Positions 34,501 to 44,900 of a DNA stretch of 64,000 nt are shown here, one piece after another (the first letter of the stretch is position 1; each line of letters opens with the position of its first letter). This DNA comes from Hyphochytrium catenoides (Eukaryota; Sar; Hyphochytriomycetes; Hyphochytriales; Hyphochytriaceae). The notes beneath the pieces are model-generated. The model saw only the letters and a list, made by a program, of their open reading frames with translations. It did no database searches and was not told where the DNA came from. Position numbers and translations under genes: made by a program. Where the stretch lies: contig FLMG01004374.1 in assembly GCA_900088475.1 (NCBI GenBank), positions 70,809 through 134,808 on the forward strand, in the 5' to 3' direction.

Positions 34501-36394
34501 TCTCTGTATCTCCTAGTCTTTAGCCTCATTTCTACGTGTTCCCTTTTCTTTGAGTCTAGTTCTATACACAGTTCTAGTGTCTGACTTTGACCCGCTCGCC
34601 TTGCAGGAGTTCCTGCTAAGGAACCTAGATGCCGTATTGGTGATGAGCGGAGAGAAGGACTTGGCGCTGCTGGAAGAGCTTTCAGAAGAGGTGGAGGAGT
34701 TGGCGGTACATTCTGCATTACCGATAGACGGAGCAGGATGGGACGGCCCGGAGGAAGATACTGAGGCACCTATAGTGGACGATCGGTATCTTAGGGAGCT
34801 AAGCAAGAGCCTGAGGTCATCAAGGAAAAAACTACGACAGATTGAGCAGATTGAGGTAAGTAATTATTTAGACCGCATCGCTTATGTGGCCTCCTGTTCG
34901 TCAATTCCTCTTCCTCGCTGTATTAGGCGATTTGTGAGCGTATGATGACCCACTGACTTCTATTGTAGGCTGAGGCAAGGCATGCCATTGTGTTGACGGA
35001 AGAACAGAAGGAAAAGCTAAGTCGCCGTCAACATATTGAGGTAAATCATCTTGATAGCTGGCCTCAGCTAATTATCTGAAACAGATACCTTTTGCTTACA
35101 GGGGGAGATTGATAGCCTAGAGAAGCAGATGAGGGAACTATTTGCATCCTCTCTTGACGCTTTTTCAGACGGGGCTGTGACGTCCGCAAAAGAGCTTCTC
35201 GAACAAAAAAACAAGGGGAAACTGCAAACCCCTCAGCCGCGACGAAGGCGAACAAGCTCAATTTCTGACATGAAAAATTCTGAGGTCAGTTACACACCAA
35301 AAGCCGTTCCTGACGGTAAGCCTCCGCTGGGGGCTGTGCGAGCTGAATCCCACGAAAACGATGTATTACCACCTGGTGATACTGAAGCTAAGGCCTCTGG
35401 CCATCCAAGGCGGCGGAGCAGTGGCTTCGAAGAAAGGACCAGGGCAGCGACCGAGTATACGAAGGCAGAAAAGACCTCGAGCAAAGAAAGTAATGGTCCG
35501 CCTCTGAGCTCCGAGACTTTAATACAAACGCCCTGGAAAAGCGTTCAGCGTGACACCCCTCGACGCTATTCAGAACGCTTAGAGCGGGAACTGGAGGCCT
35601 CCAGGCCTCCACCTGTTGACTTTAGCACGGTCATGGCCAAAGAGGCAGAGAAGGTAAACAGGCATTCTCTCAGCCAACTGAGGCGCCCACAGGAAGTGGA
35701 TCCCACTTCGGCGCCCGTGAATGAGTTATCAATGAGCCCAATGAAGGTGGACCTCGCCGCTTTGATCAATCCGAAGTTCAATAAGAAGTCTAAGCCTCCA
35801 GCTTGGACGAGCCCAGCTAAGCCTCCCGCTGCTTCAACAAGTTGCCTCCTTTCGATTCAGGTGGAGCAGGCACATTCCCAGAATAGAAGCTCTTACTCCC
35901 AGTCCAGTTGGGGTTACTACGAGCGGCGTAGTATGCCATTGAGTCTGCTACAGCAACAAGAGCAAGAGCGAGCGGACTACCTTCTCGCCCTCAAACTGGC
36001 AGAGGAAGAAGAGAGGATGGCAGCTGCGGCCACCATCCCAACCAGTCGATCTAGAGGACGAACGCGAGAATCCAAGAGAAAGACGAAGATAGACGAGTCT
36101 AAACAGCTTCACGTAGAGTCGTCAGCTCCTTCAGCGATTCGTGCTGGTGAGGGAGAGTTAATCAAGTCCCGTCCCTCACGTGAGGGTGAAGGACCGCGAC
36201 GAAGGGAGAAGGGCGAAAGAAAAGATAGGAGGCAGGAGAGAAGAGGAGAGAACGTGGACAAACGAAGAGAGAGGCGAGAGCGCAAAGGTGAGAAGGTGCA
36301 CGCGGAATCGGGACCTAGTGACAAAGGGAGCAAGTCTGCCAAATGGGTAAAAGCAGAGCGGACAGTAGAAGCGTCCCCTCCTGACATAGCTTAG
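31536..36394 (+). CDS. Ankyrin-RCC1 repeat protein, IBtk-like
   Basis: ATG 31536 (MKPPRVHRRTE) joins in phase to an exon starting at 31644 (DRTADVWTAAQKND); stop TAG at 36392-36394. Two ankyrin repeats follow (NSVGLTPLHFA; EVLIAHGADVNAKD; WTPLHMALYHGHLK). RCC1 blades include VFTFGKVDYQLGYFLP, KISAGRYHSMALSKTGQVYA then WGFGRGGRLGLG, DVSAGENHTLAVTGEGELYS, WGSDRHGQLGTGN, VYTWGSNKSGQLGH, VFTWGAGGDVLGLGSG and FTWGAGDHGMLGHG. After the propeller comes a helical block (LAYANAFYAMDLVKYC, then FLLRNLDAVLVMSGEKDLAL), a coiled coil and a long disordered basic tail. DFSTVMAKEAEKVNRHSLSQ resembles the IBtk C-terminal motif. The order ANK-RCC1-helical region matches IBtk, a CUL3 adaptor in animals, but I could not find the central BTB fold here. 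About 1,200 aa. Confidence 0.75.
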
Positions 36395-36478
36395 TCAAAT
36401 CTTAAGAAGTAGGGTGCTATCCAAACATACAAAGACGGAGGACACTGTTCCTCTCTTTCGTTAGGGTCGCTAGCGGAT

Positions 36479-37855
36479 CTACCCCTGCCCAAAGAGACTG
36501 CGGGAGTCCTTCCCACTCCTGCCTGGTTGTTTTGGCAGTTCTGACGTAGTAGCTGGCCGTGAAGAGCTGGTTTTAGCCCCAGCAGCACTATTAGATTTCT
36601 GGGGTAGCATCATTGGCGTATTGATGACTGTATGCGAAGGATCCTTGGAAGCAGAAGTCCACGTTGGGGTTGCTCCAGGTTGCGCAGGAGGTGTCTGGAT
36701 GGGGGTCTGCAGGACGAGTGTTGAGCGCCTCGAGTGATTCTTGGTCTTCGTTGGGAGCTTGTATCTATTTTCTGTCCTCCTTCGTGCGACACGAATCGTC
36801 ACTGCCACTACGCCAGCCACAAATATCAAAATCGCGGCAGCGCCAAGAACAAGGAGGTATAGAGGCATGTTTAAGTAGGGGACGTTCGTATTGGCAACCT
36901 CCTCAATCTTAGAGCCGGCGTTGGAACCCAAAGCCCCAGAGAATGTGGGGCTGGTGGTTGGGCTAGCGGTCGGACTTGCGGGACCGTTGACGTCAGACAT
37001 TCCATACAGAGAGCGGATCGCCTGAACATCCTTTGCACTGAGTCCCTTCCTCTGCCCAATAACGCTTTGCTTGCTCTTATCTAGGGTGGTGATGGAGTTC
37101 TTCTTTGTATCAATTGCGAAGGCCGTAGACCCATAGTGCATGACGGAGCCATAATCATAGTCGCCATAATAGTACGCGCCAGAGTTAACCTGGAAGTTGC
37201 TATAATAGTTGTCTTGAATATTCGACCGCTCCACGACGATGTAGTTGTCCCTGTCTGGCCGCGTGTGCTCGTGCCACAGGCCGAGAGCATGACTAATCTC
37301 GTGGATCATGTTGCCTTCAGAGCACGTTGCATCTACACTGACAGGTTGGCCAGGGCCCAATCCCACACCGGCAGGGTCGTTGACGTACCAGCCGGCCTTG
37401 TAACCTATGTAGGACCAGCAGCCACTTTGCTTCTGGAAGTGCAAAAAGTCGACCTTCTTGGCTGGTCCGCAGTCCGCGCACTCAATAAACTTGACGTCAG
37501 TCATAAACGACACGTGGGCGATGGCAGAGCGGACAAGATTTCCGTTTACTTCTGGAGAAATTTTGTAGGGAACTGTAGCATTGGGCCACGTTGCCTGGGC
37601 AAGGCCAGCCCCTGCATTCATCCTGAGACCAGCTTGCTGGGTATAAGCAATATCACCCTCAATAAGCGTGACGGTACCCTTGCTTTCCTCTGTCTGGGAT
37701 CCCTCACTCTCTGTCTGTGGGGAGGCAAAGAATCCATTGAATCGACGAAGATTAAGCTCAGCATCAGCTTCATCATCTTGGAGCTGACGATACCAGCCGC
37801 GTAATCTCCGCATCCTTGCGTCCAAGCACCAGAGTAACAGCGGAAACCGAGCTGC
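36479..37855 (-). CDS. Membrane-anchored astacin metalloprotease (M12A)
   Basis: A large exon from an acceptor at 37855 down to TAG 36479-36481, about 458 codons. The initiator lies in an upstream exon that I could not fix, probably within 37860-38013. The exon opens with a hydrophobic AARFPLLLWCLDA, compatible with the end of a signal peptide. A propeptide-like segment follows. The catalytic domain contains TVPYKISPEVN and the complete zinc motif HEISHALGLWHEHTRPDRD (HExxHxxGxxHExxRxDRD), with the Met-turn VMHYGSTAFA downstream. The active site is therefore intact. The paired Cys (IECADCGP; SGCWSYIGY; VDATCSEGN) fit astacin disulfides. A Thr/Pro-rich stalk (ASPTASPTTSPTFSG) precedes a transmembrane segment (LLVLGAAAILIFVAGVVAVT) and a basic, Ser-rich cytosolic tail. 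It probably cleaves extracellular or wall proteins at the cell surface. Confidence 0.92.
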   Translation of the reverse strand, partial: AARFPLLLWCLDARMRRLRGWYRQLQDDEADAELNLRRFNGFFASPQTESEGSQTEESKGTVTLIEGDIAYTQQAGLRMNAGAGLAQATWPNATVPYKISPEVNGNLVRSAIAHVSFMTDVKFIECADCGPAKKVDFLHFQKQSGCWSYIGYKAGWYVNDPAGVGLGPGQPVSVDATCSEGNMIHEISHALGLWHEHTRPDRDNYIVVERSNIQDNYYSNFQVNSGAYYYGDYDYGSVMHYGSTAFAIDTKKNSITTLDKSKQSVIGQRKGLSAKDVQAIRSLYGMSDVNGPASPTASPTTSPTFSGALGSNAGSKIEEVANTNVPYLNMPLYLLVLGAAAILIFVAGVVAVTIRVARRRTENRYKLPTKTKNHSRRSTLVLQTPIQTPPAQPGATPTWTSASKDPSHTVINTPMMLPQKSNSAAGAKTSSSRPATTSELPKQPGRSGKDSRSLFGQG

Positions 37856-38013
37856 CTAGAATTTAGAGGGACATCCCAATACTGCTTCAATTCTCTTATA
37901 TTGCTGAGCTGGGCAGCTTGAGCGCCGTTTTGGCACTGGAACTGAACGAGAGAGCTACAGTGGTCGCCATCAGCCGTGAGAGACTTGATACTCGGGTGCA
38001 GCTCTTCTTTCAT

Positions 38014-38951
38014 TGTTCACGAGCTAGACCTCGACACAAGCACGCCCACCAGTCTGTACCGAGAGAGAAAGGCTTAGCTCTAGTTAGCCGTGTTATAGGC
38101 AGGCAACCTGTAGAGGGCCATCCTCCGCCAAAAAGGGCGAGATCAAAAGGGACAGAGGATAAGATGTCCTTCAAGAGCGGTAAGGAGGAGGAAAGAGGGA
38201 CGATGGGCATCGTACAGCTTGGCCCCGGTGCACCATCCCTTTCCCCCTGTGTCGCATCTTCACAGCCCCTGGATCTTTAGGCTTTCTGCTGTCTTGTCCT
38301 CTCTCTTTCGCTTCTCAATGCGTTTTCTCCTGTCCTTACTTTCCTCTTCCTAGCTCACCTGTCAGCTCTCCGTGTACGAGTGGTTTCCACTGCCGCCTCC
38401 TCTCTGACTTTTCTCTGTCTCCCTGCATTCTGTCTCTGTCCTTAAGCCCTCCGACCCCTATCAGTCGTCTGGACTCTTCCTCTCTCTTCTTTCCAGTCCA
38501 AGGGCCGTTACATGCTTCTGACTTCTGATGATTCACTTCAACTCTGGCCCCCCTATTACTACAATCTAACAACATAGAAACGCTGTAAAGAAAACGTTAT
38601 TACTACGTCATGTGGAGATCAGAAACTAGTAACCACTAGCTAGATCTCTTTTTCCTTGATTCTTGGTTTGATGCAGTTTGGAATAGCAGTTCCCGCGCCG
38701 CTGTTCCCGCCACCTTGCCGTTCTGTTATTATGCAGATTATTGCCTGTGACTACTGCGGTGATCTGAGTCTGTGCGCCGGGGATGACTGCTGAGAGGAGG
38801 GATTCATTGTGCTAATGATAGCAGTATACAAGCGCGCATGTAAGCTGCTGTAACGGGCTGGGTGAGCTATTAGATATGAAGATCTCAGTGGAGCCTAATG
38901 TCAATATCACCTCAATGGTACTAACAGTCTCGGATAGAAAGAGAGGGAGAA
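38014..38951. other. Divergent intergenic region, no gene recognised
   Basis: Lies between the astacin gene (-) and the large Tudor-domain gene (+) and should hold both promoters. It has long pyrimidine-rich tracts (about 38270-38520). Open frames here are low-complexity and have no family resemblance. Confidence 0.45.
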
Positions 38952-41900
38952 ATGAGAGGATCTAGAACTTTCCCTGGTGAGATCCCTACGAACCGCAAAT
39001 GGCTTGCCTCCTCGCTCCAGCGTGAGGACTCGATCGCTCTTCCCCCGGTCGTGCGAAGGGCAGAGTCACTGAAGCCCACAGGAGGCGACAGGGGTGATGC
39101 TTGCCATGACCTGCCACCGCAAATCAGCAAGGAGGAAGGTACAATAACTTCCATCAGCAAGCCTGCAAGCGAAGGATACGGTGAAGAAGGAGATGCAGCA
39201 AGTGATGTTCAAAAGCCTAAGGAGAAGGCCACCCCTGCGTCCTCCTCCGCCGATATTCTTTTGAGCAGTTCGGCAAGAAGCCGCTCAGCCATGGGGTCCG
39301 AAAGTGGGGTGGATGAGTCATTAGGTTCTAGCTCAATACCGGGACCCAAGAGCGCCACAGTCTCCACGGGGCTAGGGCCTCCAGAAGAGTCTATAGGAGA
39401 AACACAGCCGTTAGTAGTGGAGGCTGCCCCCGAAGAAGGAGATATTCAAAGTGAAGACTGCGCCAGACGTGACAGTCAGGGCCAGCCTAGTGAATATAAG
39501 GCTATTGAGCCAGCTGTAGCCCAAGCGAGAACCACCAGCGCCCGTGACGGTGGAGTAATAGAAGGAAACGGAGAAGATGTGATGTCCGTTCGATCGGAGC
39601 CATTACTCCAGAAGCAGAGCCGCGAAGCCCCCTCCATGTCCCCGGCAGATGAGGCCATGGTCATAAAGGCAACCCAAGACCCTACTCATGCCAGCACGAT
39701 AGAAGACGAGATGGAGGATAAGTGTGAGAAGTTTAATCATCGCTGCGGCGTTGTCAAGAAGGGCGATATTGTGGAGGTAGACGCCAGAACGTGGCCAGGC
39801 ATAAACAAGCACGGCGGCGTAGCTCGAGTGCGAAAAGTTCACGAAGGTTACTGTCTGCGTCCTGTCGGAAGCTCTATTCTTTTCTCGCACCTCTGATCTT
39901 CTACTGTCCTTTAGGCGAAAGTGGCGCTTCGTATGACGTTGCCTACCTTTTGGGTGGTACTGAGAAGATGCTAGAGAGGAAGTACCTGCACAGAGTGGCA
40001 TTTAGAAACGAGATCCGTCAGCGTCGTTCTAGAACCTTTTTTCATGGTAAGGAAGCCATTATCGTTCCTCCTGGATGTTACTACTTTTTAACAGTCCTTG
40101 TACAGACGAGTTCGCTGCCGAATACATTCCCAAAGCTAGGGAAGCAGATTATATACCTTGTGAAGACGGCACACCCTCAGGGTCTTCGCGTGTGTCGAGC
40201 GCCTCAACGTCACTAAACGCAGGCGATAAAAGCAGGCCTGCACCCGATCACGAGCCTGATGAATACGATATGCCGCTTAGCTCCTTGTTCTCTTTGAAAA
40301 ACAGTACGAAAAGTGTCGAGAACCTTAACACATCAAAAACATCCAGACGGAAAAGAGCTAGGCCCAATCCTGCGGATGATGGTCAGTTCATATTCGAACT
40401 CCCCTTCCCTGGTCGCTAAAACATCAGGCTAATCACTGTATGCTTCCCGAGTAGGTGTACCAGGTGTAGCGAAAAGTATCTCAGAGGAAATTGTTCGAGA
40501 CAATCCAAGCACCTATGGTCGGCAGTCATTGGAGCCAGAAGAAACCCTTTCCATTTCGGAGAGTGATCCAGAGAGCATGGATGACAACTACGAGATCCCC
40601 AAGACGCTGAACAGTCCCAGTATTACTTCCTCTCGCAGCAGCATCACACAAGGCTCAGATGTTAGTGACGGCGAAGCGAGTCCTAAAGAAGTCAACGAGA
40701 CATCTGCTAGCGAAAGCTCCTCTAGAGAGTGGGAGCTTTCCGATGCAGATGCGGAGTTCATACAGCCGGAAGATGACGCGATGGCGCTGCCGAAGGATGT
40801 GCAACATGTGCTAGCCAGAATCCGCGGATTCACAAAGCCTGAGCTACTTCGCACTCTTAAGGAGCAACAACGGGAACTGAGAGAGAAGCAGCAGAAAATT
40901 ACAGAGGAACGCAACCAGCTGACAGTAGAATGGGACAGTATTAGCAGTCAGCAGGACAGGGAGAGGGTGTACAGAAAGGTAGGTTGCCACTTTTGCGGAC
41001 AGAACTTGACATTGGAAGTCACTAATGGCGGTTCGTTAGCTCCAGAAGCTGGTCAACTACCATCTGAATGAGCTTGTTCGAGGCGGGATCGACGTCATCC
41101 AGTTTATTGTCCGTCAGCTAGAGTCACGCTTCCACTGGCAAGATGAAAGGTTTGAAATACTGCATGATGCTGATGCTCTCAAGGTGACGGAAGACGGTCA
41201 ATGGCTTACCGGTAAACTGCGAGAGTGGAAGATAAAGATGCGAATGACCAGAAAGCTGTCAACCTGGCAAGACCTTGATGAAGACGCGGCTGCTGACAAC
41301 TCACAGAGTTCGTCCGAGGACTCTGTTACAGAAGAAATAGGGACAACGACGCTATCCGAGGTTGACAGCCTCCCTCGTCCTGTGCCTCACCAAGACCCTA
41401 CTATCAGTAGGGGGAGGGAAGCCAGGTCACGAGCAGGCGATAGGGAAAGATACGGATCAACTAGGGCAAGGCGTAAGAGCCCAATCTCCACAAACACTGC
41501 TAAGGCGACACATACCGCAAGTGCCAGAGCACCCAAGTTACAACGGGAAAAGCGAAGAGAGCGAGGAAAGAAGAGAGAGCGAAACTTTTTTGGTGCTTGG
41601 AAAGAGGTCAGTCAAATCTCAACGCCATTGTTCATGAATTGTCGCTGCTAATAGATGAGTCCTCAGACTCAGAGGGCTGAGAGGAAGAGGCAGAGACGGT
41701 TTGGAGACACAGAACAGCCCACCAGATTGAGAAGATATGGGCAAGAGCCCGGAAGGAGCCATAAAGACAACTCACAAAGGGAAGCCCATCAGGGGGACGA
41801 AGTAGAGGACAATGTGTCTATGGAAGATAGAGATCACAGCGTCCGTGATGTATGGAACGGTGGCGTTGAACAACCAGAAGCCCCTGCCGCAGCTCCTCCA

Positions 41901-44900
41901 AGGTCTCGAGGGAGGTCAGAAAGTATCTTCTTCTTGAACGGACTCGGTAGACCGTTGGGTGTACAAGCCGAAGAGCTTCCAACATCAAGTCCACTGTCAG
42001 TCGCACCATCCTCGAGTTGCATAGGTAGAGATGGCGAACTTGAAGGCGATGTATCCTCTCTCAAGAACGAGTCGTTCCGGCTATTTAACAGCGTCCGCCT
42101 AGAAATGGCGAAGGCTTGGAGCAAGAGTGAGAATGGTGAGTACTCATACCACCCAGGGACAGCGTCCATAGAGCTGCAGATGGTGACAGCGCAGCTGAAG
42201 GACGCTAATCACTCTCTTTCTGGAGAGTCAGTGCAAGAGTTTCTTGGTTATCTAATGGTGGAGTGGGCCGCCACTGTGTCGTACCTCCCACTTGGGGCTC
42301 GACTCCGTTCTCTGTGGACAGACTGTCGGTGCCGGTGTAGATCTATGTCGCGAAAAGACAATTTTAAGGAGCTCGTCTCTCTCTACTTGGCGGTCTTGAA
42401 GCTTGCGATTGATTTCTGTCTCTTTGTGTGGCAAAATTTGGCAGCGGCACATCACCATGGACTACCCGAACTGTCGGCTTCCATACTCTCATCCCTAATA
42501 ACTCTGCTGGCCCTCGGGTTGGAGTTCGACGAGGCAACCGTCGTGAATAAGACCATCATCCTGTCCCGTCAATTTCTTGGCATCCCTTCCCACGAAGCGG
42601 GCTGGAGTCGCTTCTCGCAAGCAATAGCAGACCTTGATCACAACCTTCAATGCCTCTGGGAGGAAGCTGCAGACAGGCCTGGATGGTACTTCTTTGGCTC
42701 GTCCTCATGCCAATATTGCCATCAGCTAGTTCTCCTGCGAACAGATGTTCCCATAGGGCAAGCTTCGACCCCTGGCGCTCATCTATCGGCTGAAGTCCTG
42801 TGGCATTTGGTCCTCTTAACCTTAGATAGTGGCGAAAAAGGGGCCGAGGCAGAGAAGTGGAGAGTGGTCAATCGGATTCTTCACCTCTCACCATATACTA
42901 AGGTTATTCAAGAGCCGCCGGCGGGAGGGTGCGAGAAAGAGAATAACGATGTGCTTCCTACAGGGCGATTCTTTTACAATATTCTCCTCCAACGCCTTCT
43001 ATTTTGCTGTACATATATTGACACCATCGAGAGTGGGCTCGTGCTAGGAGTGTGGGCGTACTATCATGCACACTCGCAGCTACTGGAATCAGAAAGCGAC
43101 GTCAAGGGCTTGCAGCACCAAGTAGGTAGGCCGTGCGAAGTAGACGCTCTTGTGCCTACAAAGGAGAGGAGTGCCCAGGACGTAAGAAAGAGAAATGCTC
43201 CAGCTTCCTGCGCATGTTTCTCATCGACGCCCACTTTCTTTACCAGTCAAGAGAAGAGCCAGTGCAGCTGTTCTCAACCAATCCTCTGTGCTTGCAGACT
43301 ACCTGCCTTTCTACTACTGCCACTTGGGGACCAGCGGGCGGCCGCTTCCCAGCCCATCGAAGCCTCTTTAAGTGGCCATTTCCGCTTCAAGCAAAGGGAC
43401 CCCGTGGAGGTACTCTCACTAATGGCTTTGCATACACTTCGCTCAGTCAGAAAGCCGGTTCAGCGGAATAAGCTAACAGCCAAATTCTTAGAGCTCCTGC
43501 CAGACGGCTACATGGCAACACCGTCCACCCTGGCAGCTCAGCAATTAGGTGCTCTTTCTTCCGTTGTACTGAAAGGTAGCAACTTAGACCCACCCGTTTG
43601 GTCAGATCGCCAATTGGAGAACGCCATCTCATTGGTGCTAACACTCGCCACGGCGGCTGTTGATTCTTTGGCAATGGATGTTGGGTCCAAGTCTTGCCCC
43701 AAGGCCGTCCAAATATCACGGTCCCTAGGCAGCTATTTGAGGACTTTACTCAAGCTCTCGATTTCCGCTGCAGATGGCGCCCTACCACTTACGGTTAAGG
43801 TAACAACGCCGCCACCGGTGACAATCCAAGCGATTTGTGTCCTTGCGGGGCTTACCCTGGGCGCCGGTGGTCCAATAGAAGAGCACCTGAGCCTCCTCTC
43901 TACCTATTTGCACGCTTCCAAGGACACTAACTCCTTTGTGACGAGTCTGGATAGTTCTGCGAGTCGAAGTGTTTTTGTTGAGAAGCTTGTCCTCAGTGGA
44001 CTCTTGCGGCTGATGCTGAGGATCAAGAGAGATCTCTATCAGAAATCTGACGCGGCCGCACTCTCTTCCGCCTGCTCAAGTTATCTCAGCTTCTTACCGA
44101 TTGTGACGAAAGGCATCGCCGCAGCTTTCACGGCTGCTGCTGGAGGTCGATCGCCACAGGGTACCCTTCGGATAGCTTTCACAATTGTTGCCACCTTCCT
44201 CTCTGAGGAACAAACAGTCGTCTATCCCCCTCTCTTCCGCTTTGCGAACCACCAAATTCAAGAAGTGCAGGCTTTGCCTAGAGTTGGCTCCGCCTTAGCA
44301 GAGCCCTCCGGTGGCAACTCCCTCTCACCCCGGCACAAGGTGCCAAGTGCTGACGAGTACGGTTGTGATGACGATTTTCTGGAAGCACTGGGTGCCTACG
44401 ATCTGGAGGCAGAAATGGCGGCTCATATGACACGAGCCAATACAGGCAACGCCCGCGGCGCAAATGAGGAGAGAGTGCAGCAGCTATCCAAGGACGTTTC
44501 TGTCGCCCTGGATAAGGGGCTGAAGTTACCCCTTCAGAAGCTTCTTGCCTCCTTTTACGAACCGTGGGGCTCAGGTGGCCAGACTACTCCCGAGCTCCCG
44601 TCTGAGCTTACCTCTTATGCACTGCAGGAGGAATTGGTGCTCTTCACCTTGGCCCAGATAGTCACCGCCAATTGTCAAGCGTCTCCATCCCAGGGTTCGG
44701 CATGGCGTCAGGCGCTGGAACAGTATGGACTGGGCCCCACAGCCATGTGGTTTTCCTTCCAGAGAACAAGTGTTGGAAAATTGCTTCCTGCTAGACTCTT
44801 TGTTCTGTTTGTCGCTCTAGGTGACGAGAGCATGTACCAACAGGTGTTCGGGCAATCCATCATTTCTCGCCGTTCACTTAGAGAAATCGTCCAGGGACCG

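Noticed and set aside
36060-36390. Arg/Glu/Lys-rich repeats taken for a separate RS-type splicing factor.
   Set aside because: They are in frame with, and continuous with, the IBtk-like exon.
37136-37804. A 222-codon plus-strand open frame.
   Set aside because: It lies antisense to the intact astacin catalytic domain and has no family resemblance.
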